In this document: positions 7,284 to 12,299 of the stretch, piece after piece | Numbering within the stretch: position 1 is the first letter of the stretch | How the letters are laid out: every line of letters begins with the position of its first letter | Source: an uncultured Erysipelotrichaceae bacterium | Lineage (GTDB): Bacteria > Bacillota_I > Bacilli_A > Erysipelotrichales > Erysipelotrichaceae | Length of the DNA: 12,299 nt | Assembly: GCA_937893225.1 (NCBI GenBank) | Contig: CALBJM010000068.1 | Location: 1 to 12,299, forward strand | Reading direction: 5' to 3' | The notes under the pieces: generated by a model | Databases searched by the model: none | Told to the model about the DNA's origin: nothing | Seen by the model: only the letters and a program-made list of their open reading frames with translations | Position numbers and translations under genes: made by a program

Positions 7284-7554
7284 AGCATTGGTTATGATGC
7301 TTGTTCTAGGTGCTGCATTAGGTGCGGTTTTAGGATTTGCATCAAAGAAATTCTATGTTGAGCCTGATACAAGAGTTGATGATGTATTAGCTTTACTTCC
7401 TGGATACAACTGTGGTGGTTGCGGAAACCCTGGTTGTGCTGCTATGGCAGAAAAGTTAGTAAACAAGGAATCTACTCCAGATCAGTGTAAACCATGTAAG
7501 CCAGAGGCTCGTGAAGCTATTAAGAAGTATTTGGCTGAGCATGTAGAAGCTTAA
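7270..7554 (+). CDS. rnfB: Minimal RnfB: membrane anchor plus a single Fe-S domain
   Basis: A 94-residue protein with a membrane span at about 5-23 and the RnfB/FeS motif CGGCGNPGC (C48, C51, C56) with the fourth Cys at 73; an extra Cys is at 76. Classical RnfB continues into two or more 4Fe-4S ferredoxin domains that accept electrons from ferredoxin. Here the stop is followed within a few bases by the operon terminator, so nothing remains. I checked the bases after the stop for a frameshifted continuation and found none. ATG 7270 is chosen because AGAGG at 7259-7263 lies 6 nt upstream; the frame is open to a GTG at 7237, but that adds a basic stretch before the membrane span and has no ribosome site. 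Confidence 0.9.
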   Translation: MAIVKALVMMLVLGAALGAVLGFASKKFYVEPDTRVDDVLALLPGYNCGGCGNPGCAAMAEKLVNKESTPDQCKPCKPEAREAIKKYLAEHVEA

Positions 7555-7561
7555 TGAAAAA

Positions 7562-7587
7562 AGAGGAAAAAAAATTCCTCTTTTTTT
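7562..7587 (+). terminator. Rho-independent terminator of the rnf operon
   Basis: AGAGGAA (7562-7568) pairs with TTCCTCT (7575-7581) around an A-only loop and is followed by a run of T to 7587. An A-run precedes the hairpin, so it may also work on the other strand. It lies 7 nt after the rnfB stop. Confidence 0.9.
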
Positions 7588-7597
7588 AATATTTTAC

Positions 7598-7626
7598 TTG
7601 CAATATTATAAATTGTTTGCAATAAT
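7598..7626 (+). promoter_or_regulatory. Candidate tRNA-His promoter
   Basis: TTGCAA (7598-7603), a 17-nt spacer and AATAAT (7621-7626). The predicted start near 7633 leaves a very short 5' leader before the tRNA, as expected for a stand-alone tRNA gene. Confidence 0.5.
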
Positions 7627-7639
7627 AATTAAGCGTTGT

Positions 7640-7714
7640 GGCGGCTATGGTGAAGTTGGTTAACACACTGGATTGTGGCTCCAGCACTCGTGGGTTCGAG
7701 TCCCACTAGTCGCC
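7640..7714 (+). tRNA. tRNA-His (GTG anticodon)
   Basis: Full cloverleaf: acceptor GCGGCTA (7641-7647) with TAGTCGC (7707-7713, one G-U pair); D stem GTG/CAC; anticodon stem CTGGA/TCCAG with loop TTGTGGC, anticodon GTG at 7675-7677; T stem GTGGG/CCCAC with loop TTCGAGT. G at 7640 faces C at 7714, matching the G-1:C73 identity pair of histidine tRNA. The 3' CCA is not encoded (CCT follows), so it must be added by nucleotidyltransferase. Confidence 0.96.
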
Positions 7715-7720
7715 CTAAAT

Positions 7721-7750
7721 ACTCATATCTGTATGGTATGAGTTTTTTTT
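7721..7750 (+). terminator. Terminator of tRNA-His
   Basis: ACTCATA (7721-7727) pairs perfectly with TATGAGT (7737-7743) and runs into eight T. It touches the 3' end of the convergent CpaB-like gene. On the minus strand the hairpin is not followed by a T-run, so it serves the tRNA only. Confidence 0.85.
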
Positions 7751-8447
7751 ATTTCATATAAGCTATTAGTTTTGATTTTGTATTGATTTGAGCTTCTGCT
7801 TGTTCGTATGTTTTTGCAGAGACTTGTACTTGAAATGTAGCGATGGTTTTGAGCTCGTTGAGTATTTCGATATCACTTGTATTAACAGCTATAAGAATGG
7901 CGTTTGGTATAGTTGTACTTTCTTGGCTTTCTATATCTATACCGTTGCAGTCTTGTATCATCAGAATTCTACTATGGTAGACAATCATGTCTGTGCATTG
8001 TGTCGTATTTGTTTGAATCGTTGCTGAAATATCGATTCGTTGTGACTTTGTTAAATAGGAAAGAGATAGCGCGTCTAATTGTAGTTGGAAGATTGATTGA
8101 TTTGCATAAAGTTGAGTCGAAGGATAATCTGGTAATTCTTCTGCATCGAACAACATCGTTTTATAGAAAAAGGATCCAGCAGGAATTTTTCCTTGAATGT
8201 CTGTGTATTTTCCAATAATGTCGTATTTGTTTTGTATAGTGTTTTTATTGATGAATGATGTATGTACTTTGATTTCTTCTATGTCTGTTTCTTGAATGCG
8301 AGTGCGGGGTAAAATGTCTTTTTTTGCGATAAAAGAAGAGGTCATTTTATTGTTATTAGAGTCTTGTTTCGATAAACGTAGGCCAACATATGCGAACAAG
8401 AAAAAACATAGGAGTATAACTTTAGAATTATTCAAGAATTGTTTCAT
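7749..8447 (-). CDS. SAF-domain, CpaB/RcpC-like membrane-anchored protein
   Basis: A 232-residue protein with one N-terminal membrane anchor (about 8-23), a SAF-type domain (about 38-99, starting SFIAKKDILPRTRI with IPAGSFFYKTML near its end) and a beta-rich C-terminal region with GQ-like ...LTKSQRIDIS at 132-141. This order (anchor, SAF, RcpC/CpaB region) is that of CpaB, the periplasmic assembly protein of Flp/Tad pili. It is on the short side for CpaB, and no other tad gene (ATPase, secretin, prepilin) lies in the window. The start is supported by TGAGG at 8460-8456, 8 nt before the ATG. It stands alone, convergent with the tRNA and divergent from the deacylase gene. CpaB-like is fairly sure; the pilus role is not. 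Confidence 0.75.
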   Translation of the reverse strand: MKQFLNNSKVILLCFFLFAYVGLRLSKQDSNNNKMTSSFIAKKDILPRTRIQETDIEEIKVHTSFINKNTIQNKYDIIGKYTDIQGKIPAGSFFYKTMLFDAEELPDYPSTQLYANQSIFQLQLDALSLSYLTKSQRIDISATIQTNTTQCTDMIVYHSRILMIQDCNGIDIESQESTTIPNAILIAVNTSDIEILNELKTIATFQVQVSAKTYEQAEAQINTKSKLIAYMK

Positions 8448-8539
8448 AAAAATGACCTCATCAATACTCTATTCACAAGTTTTTTTAATAATCCCAAAAA
8501 TTTGTTGTAAAATATTTTTCAAATGTGTGGAGGTTGAAT

Positions 8540-9004
8540 ATGTCTTTTGAAAAAGCCAAAGCGTATCTTGAAGAAAAGGGTTATGGAGATAAAATTATTA
8601 TTCCAGAGCAGAAGAGTGGAACAGTAGAAGAAGCAGCAGAAGCATTACATGTTCCTGCTGCTAGTATTGCGAAAACCTTATCATTACTGATTCATGATGA
8701 ACCAATATTGATTGTTACAGAAGGTACTGCAAAAATAGATAACCATAAATATAAATCGACATTTCATATCAAAGCTAAAATGATTCCTTATGAAGAAGTT
8801 GAACAATATATTGGACATGCTCCTGGTGGTGTTTGTCCATTTGGTATACATGAAGGAATTAAAGTTTATCTTGATGAAACGTTAAAGAAATTTGAGTTTG
8901 TTTATCCAGCTTGTGGGAATGACCAAAGTGCTGTGAAATTGAGTCTAGAAGAATTAGAGAATGTCTCTAATTTTGTAGATTGGGTCGATGTTTGCAAAGA
9001 ATGA
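8540..9004 (+). CDS. YbaK/EbsC-family aminoacyl-tRNA deacylase
   Basis: A 154-residue cytoplasmic protein of the YbaK/ProRS-editing-domain family, which hydrolyses wrongly charged aminoacyl-tRNA in trans. Seen: the conserved Lys45 in IAKTL, the GGVCPFGI motif at 96-103 and YPACGN at 122-127. Length is normal for the family. ATG 8540 is preferred over the in-frame GTG at 8525, because GGAGG at 8529-8533 sits 6 nt before the ATG and would be inside the coding sequence of the longer form. Which amino acid is edited cannot be told from sequence. It heads a three-gene run with the metallopeptidase (12 nt downstream) and the MscS channel. Confidence 0.9.
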   Translation: MSFEKAKAYLEEKGYGDKIIIPEQKSGTVEEAAEALHVPAASIAKTLSLLIHDEPILIVTEGTAKIDNHKYKSTFHIKAKMIPYEEVEQYIGHAPGGVCPFGIHEGIKVYLDETLKKFEFVYPACGNDQSAVKLSLEELENVSNFVDWVDVCKE

Positions 9005-9016
9005 TATAGTATCGTA

Positions 9017-9700
9017 ATGAAATTTGAAATTAATGGATGTAGTAGAAATGTTATTGTTCATCATAAACGTATGAAGAGTATTGTTCTTCGTATAGATGAA
9101 AATGGAAATTTGTGTGTGAATTGTCCTAGCTATGTTACAGAAAAACAAATTCTTGCTTTTTTGAGAGAAAAAACAACATGGATCTTAAAAGCGGAAAGAC
9201 AACAAAATCGAAAGAAGCATGAGATGAAATGTGGAATTGATGGAGAAGTGACACTGCTTGGGAAAACATATTCTTGTCATTATGTTCAAGCAACACAATC
9301 AAGTATTAGAATTGAAGACAATCAATTCATCTTCGCATCGGACGAATTTTCTAAAGAAAATATACAAGCATTATTTTATATGTTTGCTGCAGAAAAAATG
9401 GCTAAAATGATTAACGAGCTTAGAATTCCATTAGATGAGGAGATATGTATGCGCAATGGTAAAGCGTTACCCAATATAACCGTTAAATATATGACGAGTC
9501 GTTGGGGGTCGTGTACACCAGCGAAAAGTCGTATTTCTATGAGTGTTCGGTTGATTCATTATCCTAAGGAATGCTTGAAATATGTTTTGATTCATGAGTA
9601 TGCACATATATTGGTTCCAAATCATTCTTCTGCATTTTATGATGTGGTACGTGAATTTATGCCAAATTATAAATACTATAGTGATTTATTGAATCATTAG
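9017..9700 (+). CDS. YgjP/SprT-like zinc metallopeptidase
   Basis: A 227-residue protein of the YgjP (DUF45/WLM-like, M48-type) family. The zinc-site helix HEYAH is at 193-197, with the third His at 203 in PNHSSAF; the RWGSC motif before it is at 162-166. The N-terminal half has the family pattern of a beta region (R-K-S-I-V-L-R-I near 18-25) and a W-I after a helix at about 55-56. The physiological substrate of this family is unknown. The start lies 12 nt after the deacylase stop with no Shine-Dalgarno that I can see, so its translation probably depends on coupling. The next in-frame ATG (codon 19) would remove part of the conserved N-terminus. Confidence 0.9.
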   Translation: MKFEINGCSRNVIVHHKRMKSIVLRIDENGNLCVNCPSYVTEKQILAFLREKTTWILKAERQQNRKKHEMKCGIDGEVTLLGKTYSCHYVQATQSSIRIEDNQFIFASDEFSKENIQALFYMFAAEKMAKMINELRIPLDEEICMRNGKALPNITVKYMTSRWGSCTPAKSRISMSVRLIHYPKECLKYVLIHEYAHILVPNHSSAFYDVVREFMPNYKYYSDLLNH

Positions 9701-9708
9701 GAGGAAAA

Positions 9709-10563
9709 GTGGAAAATTCAATTTGGAATATTGGAACAAATTTGTTTGAAGGTGGTTTGTTAAGTTTTTGTATTCGTGGTGCTTTGATTCTTGTAATAGC
9801 TTCTATCGTCGCTAAAGCATTTAAAAAAATGTTTAGTAAAATTGTAAATGCTGATGATACAAAAGAAATGACAGTGCGCTTTACTGGAAGAATCGTACGT
9901 GCAGCAATCTATATAATTGCAGTGTTTACTATTTTAGGTGGAATTAAACCATTATCAGGCTTGGGGTCTGCTTTATTAGGGGCAACTTCAGTGATATCAG
10001 TTATTATAGGTCTTGCTGCACAAGAGTCTTTCGGAAATTTTATCGCAGGTTTTTTCTTGGCAATGTATCAACCTTTTAATGTTGGTGATGTTATTTATAT
10101 CAAGGAGAAAGATATTTCAGGTAAAGTGATTGGAATCACATTTCGGCATACGGAAATCTTAACAATTGAAAATGCTAAAATTATCGTCCCAAATAGTGTC
10201 ATGAATAATGCAATCGTAGAAAATCGTGTATATGGACAAGAAAATTATGTACGGTATATTAGCTTTGATATAGGGTATGATAGCGATATAAAAGTTGCAG
10301 AAGAATTGATTTTTAAAGCTGTTCTTTCAACAACGAATGTCGTTGATATTCGAACAAAAGAAGAAATACAAAGGGGAAAAGATCCGTTTGTAGTACGGTG
10401 CGATGAATTCGAATCGAGTGGGATTAAATTGACATTTCCTCTATATACCACAGATTTTACAAGCTCTTTTAAGGCTGCAAGTGATGTGAGAAAGAAATTA
10501 TTAGTATCGTTTAAAGAAAATAATATTGAAATCCCATATACGAAAATACAAATTCTAAAATAG
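9709..10563 (+). CDS. mscS: MscS-type small-conductance mechanosensitive channel
   Basis: A 284-residue protein in the usual range for MscS. Membrane spans lie at about 17-37, 61-79 and 84-104, with the pore-lining TM3 continuing through AAQESFGNFIAGFFLAMYQP (103-122) and FNVGDVI. The beta domain follows with the VPNS motif (160-163), then the alpha/beta C-terminal vestibule. Such channels release solutes when membrane tension rises. The start is GTG at 9709, with AGGAGG at 9699-9704 overlapping the stop codon of the metallopeptidase gene; no ATG fits. It is the last gene of the deacylase-peptidase-channel run, and its stop lies inside the terminator stem. Confidence 0.93.
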   Translation: MENSIWNIGTNLFEGGLLSFCIRGALILVIASIVAKAFKKMFSKIVNADDTKEMTVRFTGRIVRAAIYIIAVFTILGGIKPLSGLGSALLGATSVISVIIGLAAQESFGNFIAGFFLAMYQPFNVGDVIYIKEKDISGKVIGITFRHTEILTIENAKIIVPNSVMNNAIVENRVYGQENYVRYISFDIGYDSDIKVAEELIFKAVLSTTNVVDIRTKEEIQRGKDPFVVRCDEFESSGIKLTFPLYTTDFTSSFKAASDVRKKLLVSFKENNIEIPYTKIQILK

Positions 10564-10591
10564 TCTTTGAAAATTAATCAAAGACTATTTT
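10557..10591 (+). terminator. Perfect 14-bp hairpin terminator after mscS
   Basis: AAAATAGTCTTTGA (10557-10570) pairs without mismatch with TCAAAGACTATTTT (10578-10591) around a 7-nt loop. The A-flank and T-flank make it usable from both strands. The mscS stop codon (10561-10563) is within the 5' arm. Confidence 0.85.
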
Positions 10592-10617
10592 CATTATCCA
10601 TAAAATTCAAAGAAAAA

Positions 10618-10631
10618 AGTAAGCGCTTTCG
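10618..10631 (+). promoter_or_regulatory. Putative cre (CcpA) site
   Basis: AGTAAGCGCTTTCG matches the catabolite-response consensus TGWAANCGNTNWCA at 12 of 14 positions and contains the AAGCGCTT core. It lies directly upstream of the -35 box of the leader promoter, centred about 42 bases before the predicted start. It may therefore activate or repress. An inverted repeat AAGCG/CGCTT overlaps it as an alternative reading. Confidence 0.45.
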
Positions 10632-10632
10632 C

Positions 10633-10660
10633 TTGAACTTCTATATGGTTACTGTAAAAT
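10633..10660 (+). promoter_or_regulatory. Candidate promoter of the leader ORF / ankyrin / EF-G-like unit
   Basis: TTGAAC (10633-10638), a 16-nt spacer and TAAAAT (10655-10660), giving a start near 10667. It is the only plausible promoter I see between the mscS terminator and the ankyrin gene. Confidence 0.5.
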
Positions 10661-10705
10661 GTATTTATAAGATGTATTTGAATTTCTAATCAAGGAGCAA
10701 CTATC

Positions 10706-10801
10706 ATGAAGAATACGAAAGGTGTTTTTATTGTACAAAATTTAATAGATGAAGGGGTTCTTTTTGTTGGGCTATTCAATACACATCAGTGTGGTTTTTA
10801 G
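10706..10801 (+). CDS. 31-residue ORF, possible leader peptide
   Basis: An ATG preceded by AAGGAG (10692-10697, 8 nt spacing) opens 31 codons ending in TAG. The peptide starts MKNTKGVFIVQN and ends NTHQCGF; it has no recognised family and no clear membrane span. Its stop codon's last base is the first base of a terminator stem (10801-10822), and it sits about 40 nt downstream of a promoter. This is the geometry of a leader peptide controlling read-through into downstream genes. It could instead be an independent small protein with its own terminator, or a chance frame. The strong ribosome site argues that it is translated. Confidence 0.5.
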   Translation: MKNTKGVFIVQNLIDEGVLFVGLFNTHQCGF

Positions 10802-10828
10802 GTGGACTTTCATGTGTCCATCTTTTTT
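10800..10828 (+). terminator. Terminator / possible attenuator before the ankyrin gene
   Basis: GGTGGAC (10801-10807) pairs with GTCCATC (10816-10822, one G-U pair) around an 8-nt loop and is followed by six T (10823-10828). The ankyrin ribosome site begins 26 nt later with no evident promoter in between. ACACAT at 10781-10786, inside the leader ORF, is complementary to ATGTGT at 10812-10817, so it could compete with the 3' arm. Confidence 0.7.
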
Positions 10829-10867
10829 GTAATTTATCTGATTGAAATCTAATAGGAGGTAATCATT

Positions 10868-11536
10868 ATGGATCAGGTTAATCAGGAATTTTTTGATGCA
10901 GCAGCTGCAGGTGATTTTGGCAAAGTATGTGCACAGGTTTCTAAAGGCGCAGATGTCAATGTTAGAAACGGAGATGGACGTACTGCATTAATGAGAAGTG
11001 CAAAGAGAGGGTACGAAGATATTGTGCGTTTCCTTCTTGACAATGGCGCGGATACTAGAGCACGTGATAAAAATAATAAAACGGCTTTAATGGGAGCAGC
11101 TAAAAAGGGACATACAGAAATCTGTAGAATGATCGTTCATGCTGGTGGTGACGTGAATTCACATGATAATAAAGGACGTACAGCATTGATGCGAGCAGCT
11201 TTACTTGGGGAAACAGAAACAGTTGAGTATCTGCTTTCTAAGGGTGCTGAAGTAAATGCAACTGATGAACAGGGACGTACTGCGTTAATGGAAGCGGTAA
11301 ATGCGTATAAAACAGATGTTATCGAAATCTTGATCAAAAATGGAGCTAATGTAAACGCAGAAGATAATAAGGGCTGTACAGCATTGATGCGTGCTGCTTA
11401 TATTGGTATTCCTTCATTAGTTAATTCATTATTGGAAAATGGTGCTAATAAGGATGCAAAAGATTATAAAGGAAATATGGCTATTCACTATGTGCGTAAA
11501 GAATGCCTAGATGAACTTAAGGAAGTTTTGAAGTAG
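10868..11536 (+). CDS. Cytoplasmic ankyrin-repeat protein
   Basis: A 222-residue protein made almost only of ankyrin repeats of 33 residues. A capping repeat (about 4-32) is followed by five regular ones starting near 36, 69, 102, 135 and 168, and a C-terminal cap (201-222). Each regular repeat carries (R/K/C)TALM at the first turn instead of the more common TPLH, then a helix pair and the NGAD/KGAE/NGAN turn. There is no signal peptide or membrane span, so it should bind a partner inside the cell; no catalytic domain is seen. The RBS AGGAGG is at 10854-10859, 8 nt before the ATG. The EF-G-like gene starts 11 nt after its stop, which makes a shared transcript and possibly a shared task likely. 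Confidence 0.93.
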   Translation: MDQVNQEFFDAAAAGDFGKVCAQVSKGADVNVRNGDGRTALMRSAKRGYEDIVRFLLDNGADTRARDKNNKTALMGAAKKGHTEICRMIVHAGGDVNSHDNKGRTALMRAALLGETETVEYLLSKGAEVNATDEQGRTALMEAVNAYKTDVIEILIKNGANVNAEDNKGCTALMRAAYIGIPSLVNSLLENGANKDAKDYKGNMAIHYVRKECLDELKEVLK

Positions 11537-11547
11537 AGGTATTTTTT

Positions 11548-12299
11548 ATGCGAGATTATTTAGCAAATGAAGTTAGAAATGTTACTGTTTTAGGACATTC
11601 TGGTAGTGGGAAGAGTACATTGGTAGAAGCTTGCTTGTTCCATACAAAGGCAATCGATAAGATGACTAGAAATAATGATGGTACATCTCCATTAAATTTT
11701 GATAGTGAAGAAGGAAAAAGAGGCGTATCAGTATATACACATCTAGCACCAGTTGAATGGAAAAATCGTAAAATCAACTTTATTGATACACCTGGATATA
11801 TGGACTATGAAGGTGAAGAAGACACAGGACTTACAATGGGTGATAATGCATTGATCGTTGTTAGTGCAAAAGATGGTGTGCAGTCTGGAACGGAAAGAGC
11901 TTGGAAAAAAGCAGTAAAAAAGAGAAAATTACCAACCATCTTGTTTATTAATAAATTAGATGACGAAAATGCAGACTTTTCACAAGTTATCGATGATTTG
12001 AGAGAAAAATTTGGTAAGTCTGTGTTCTTATTTGAATTACCAATCATAGAAGATAGAAAAGTCATTGGATCCGTAAATATTTTGAGAAATAAAGCTTGGT
12101 ATTATGATGATCCAAGTGAAGCAAAAGAAGTGCCAGATGCGATTAAAGAGAAAGTTTCAGAATATTATGATGAAATTGCAGAAGCAATTGCCATGACAGA
12201 TGATGATCTTATGGAAAAATTCTTTTCTGGTGAAACATTTGATGAACATGAGATTGCTAAAGGTTTGAGAATTGGCGTTCGTAATGGCGATATTCATCC
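11548..12299 (+). CDS. EF-G-like translational GTPase paralogue, partial at the right edge
   Basis: The first 250 codons of a long protein, open to the end of the window. The GTPase domain is clear: P-loop GHSGSGKST at 16-24, switch II DTPGYMDYEGE at about 80-90, and NKLD for base recognition in LFINKLDDEN. It matches the EF-G-like second paralogue family of Bacillota (as in T. thermophilus EF-G-2 and similar), not canonical fusA. The catalytic His of DTPGH is Tyr, and the switch I region reads SEEGKRGVSV rather than ERERGITI. Such paralogues have no settled function; it is not a clear tet(M)-type protein on this fragment. The start has AGAGG at 11535-11539, overlapping the ankyrin stop. Confidence 0.88.
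   Translation, partial: MRDYLANEVRNVTVLGHSGSGKSTLVEACLFHTKAIDKMTRNNDGTSPLNFDSEEGKRGVSVYTHLAPVEWKNRKINFIDTPGYMDYEGEEDTGLTMGDNALIVVSAKDGVQSGTERAWKKAVKKRKLPTILFINKLDDENADFSQVIDDLREKFGKSVFLFELPIIEDRKVIGSVNILRNKAWYYDDPSEAKEVPDAIKEKVSEYYDEIAEAIAMTDDDLMEKFFSGETFDEHEIAKGLRIGVRNGDIH

Noticed and set aside
7555..7620. Possible frameshifted remainder of RnfB carrying ferredoxin domains
   Set aside because: The bases are a terminator and AT-rich spacer; no Cys-rich coding is present in any frame before the tRNA.
7640..7714. tRNA-His as an integration (att) site
   Set aside because: No integrase gene and no direct repeat of the tRNA 3' end was seen in the window.
7721..7750. Bidirectional terminator for the convergent CpaB-like gene
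   Set aside because: On the minus strand the hairpin is followed by ATTTAGGG, not a T-run.
8461..8539. Promoters between the divergent CpaB-like and deacylase genes
   Set aside because: Only weak candidates by eye (for example TTAATA, 17 nt, TAAAAT on the plus strand); not strong enough to list as features.
11548..12299. tet(M)-type ribosomal protection gene
   Set aside because: The DTPGY switch II and the overall pattern fit the EF-G-like paralogue family better; the C-terminal domains that would decide lie outside the window.

Overview
The window looks like chromosomal DNA from a low-GC, Gram-positive-type anaerobe of the Bacillota. I would guess the Erysipelotrichia / Holdemanella-Catenibacterium area. 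The reasons are strong AGGAGG ribosome sites, AT-rich spacers with hairpin/T-run terminators, an rnfCDGEAB-order Rnf operon, and a tRNA-His without an encoded CCA end. The taxon is inference from gene style only. No phage, transposon, IS or CRISPR signature was seen.

Left part (1-2127): two minus-strand genes share an operon. apbE encodes a lipoprotein flavin transferase that attaches FMN covalently to threonines. It overlaps by 10 nt a TTG-started gene for a polytopic putative heavy-metal/manganese exporter (ArsP_2-like), which runs off the left edge. A divergent promoter region separates them from the rnf operon.

Centre (2128-7587): a compact ion-pumping redox operon, rnfC-rnfD-rnfG-rnfE-rnfA, then a 66-residue Cys-rich membrane protein (NqrM-like maturation factor?), then rnfB, closed by a strong terminator. 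Two parts are unusual. RnfG carries three FMN-attachment motifs (SGAT) instead of one, because two tandem domains were added at its C-terminus. RnfB is reduced to its membrane anchor and one Fe-S motif, with no ferredoxin-like domains. RnfC keeps its NADH/FMN region and both 4Fe-4S motifs. ApbE across the divergent promoter is the expected modifier of RnfD and RnfG. Together these suggest a flavin-rich Rnf variant, possibly with a different electron entry or an extracytosolic electron exit.

Right-centre (7588-10591): a tRNA-His with its own promoter and terminator; a convergent minus-strand SAF/CpaB-like membrane-anchored protein; then a plus-strand run of a YbaK/EbsC-type aminoacyl-tRNA deacylase, a YgjP/SprT-like zinc metallopeptidase and an MscS-type mechanosensitive channel, ended by a perfect 14-bp hairpin.

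Right end (10592-12299): a putative CcpA (cre) site and promoter lead into a well-formed 31-codon ORF whose stop codon abuts a terminator hairpin. Without an evident second promoter, a cytoplasmic ankyrin-repeat protein and an EF-G-like translational GTPase follow; the latter is cut by the window edge. This arrangement resembles leader-peptide attenuation and is the best candidate in the window for an undescribed regulatory system.
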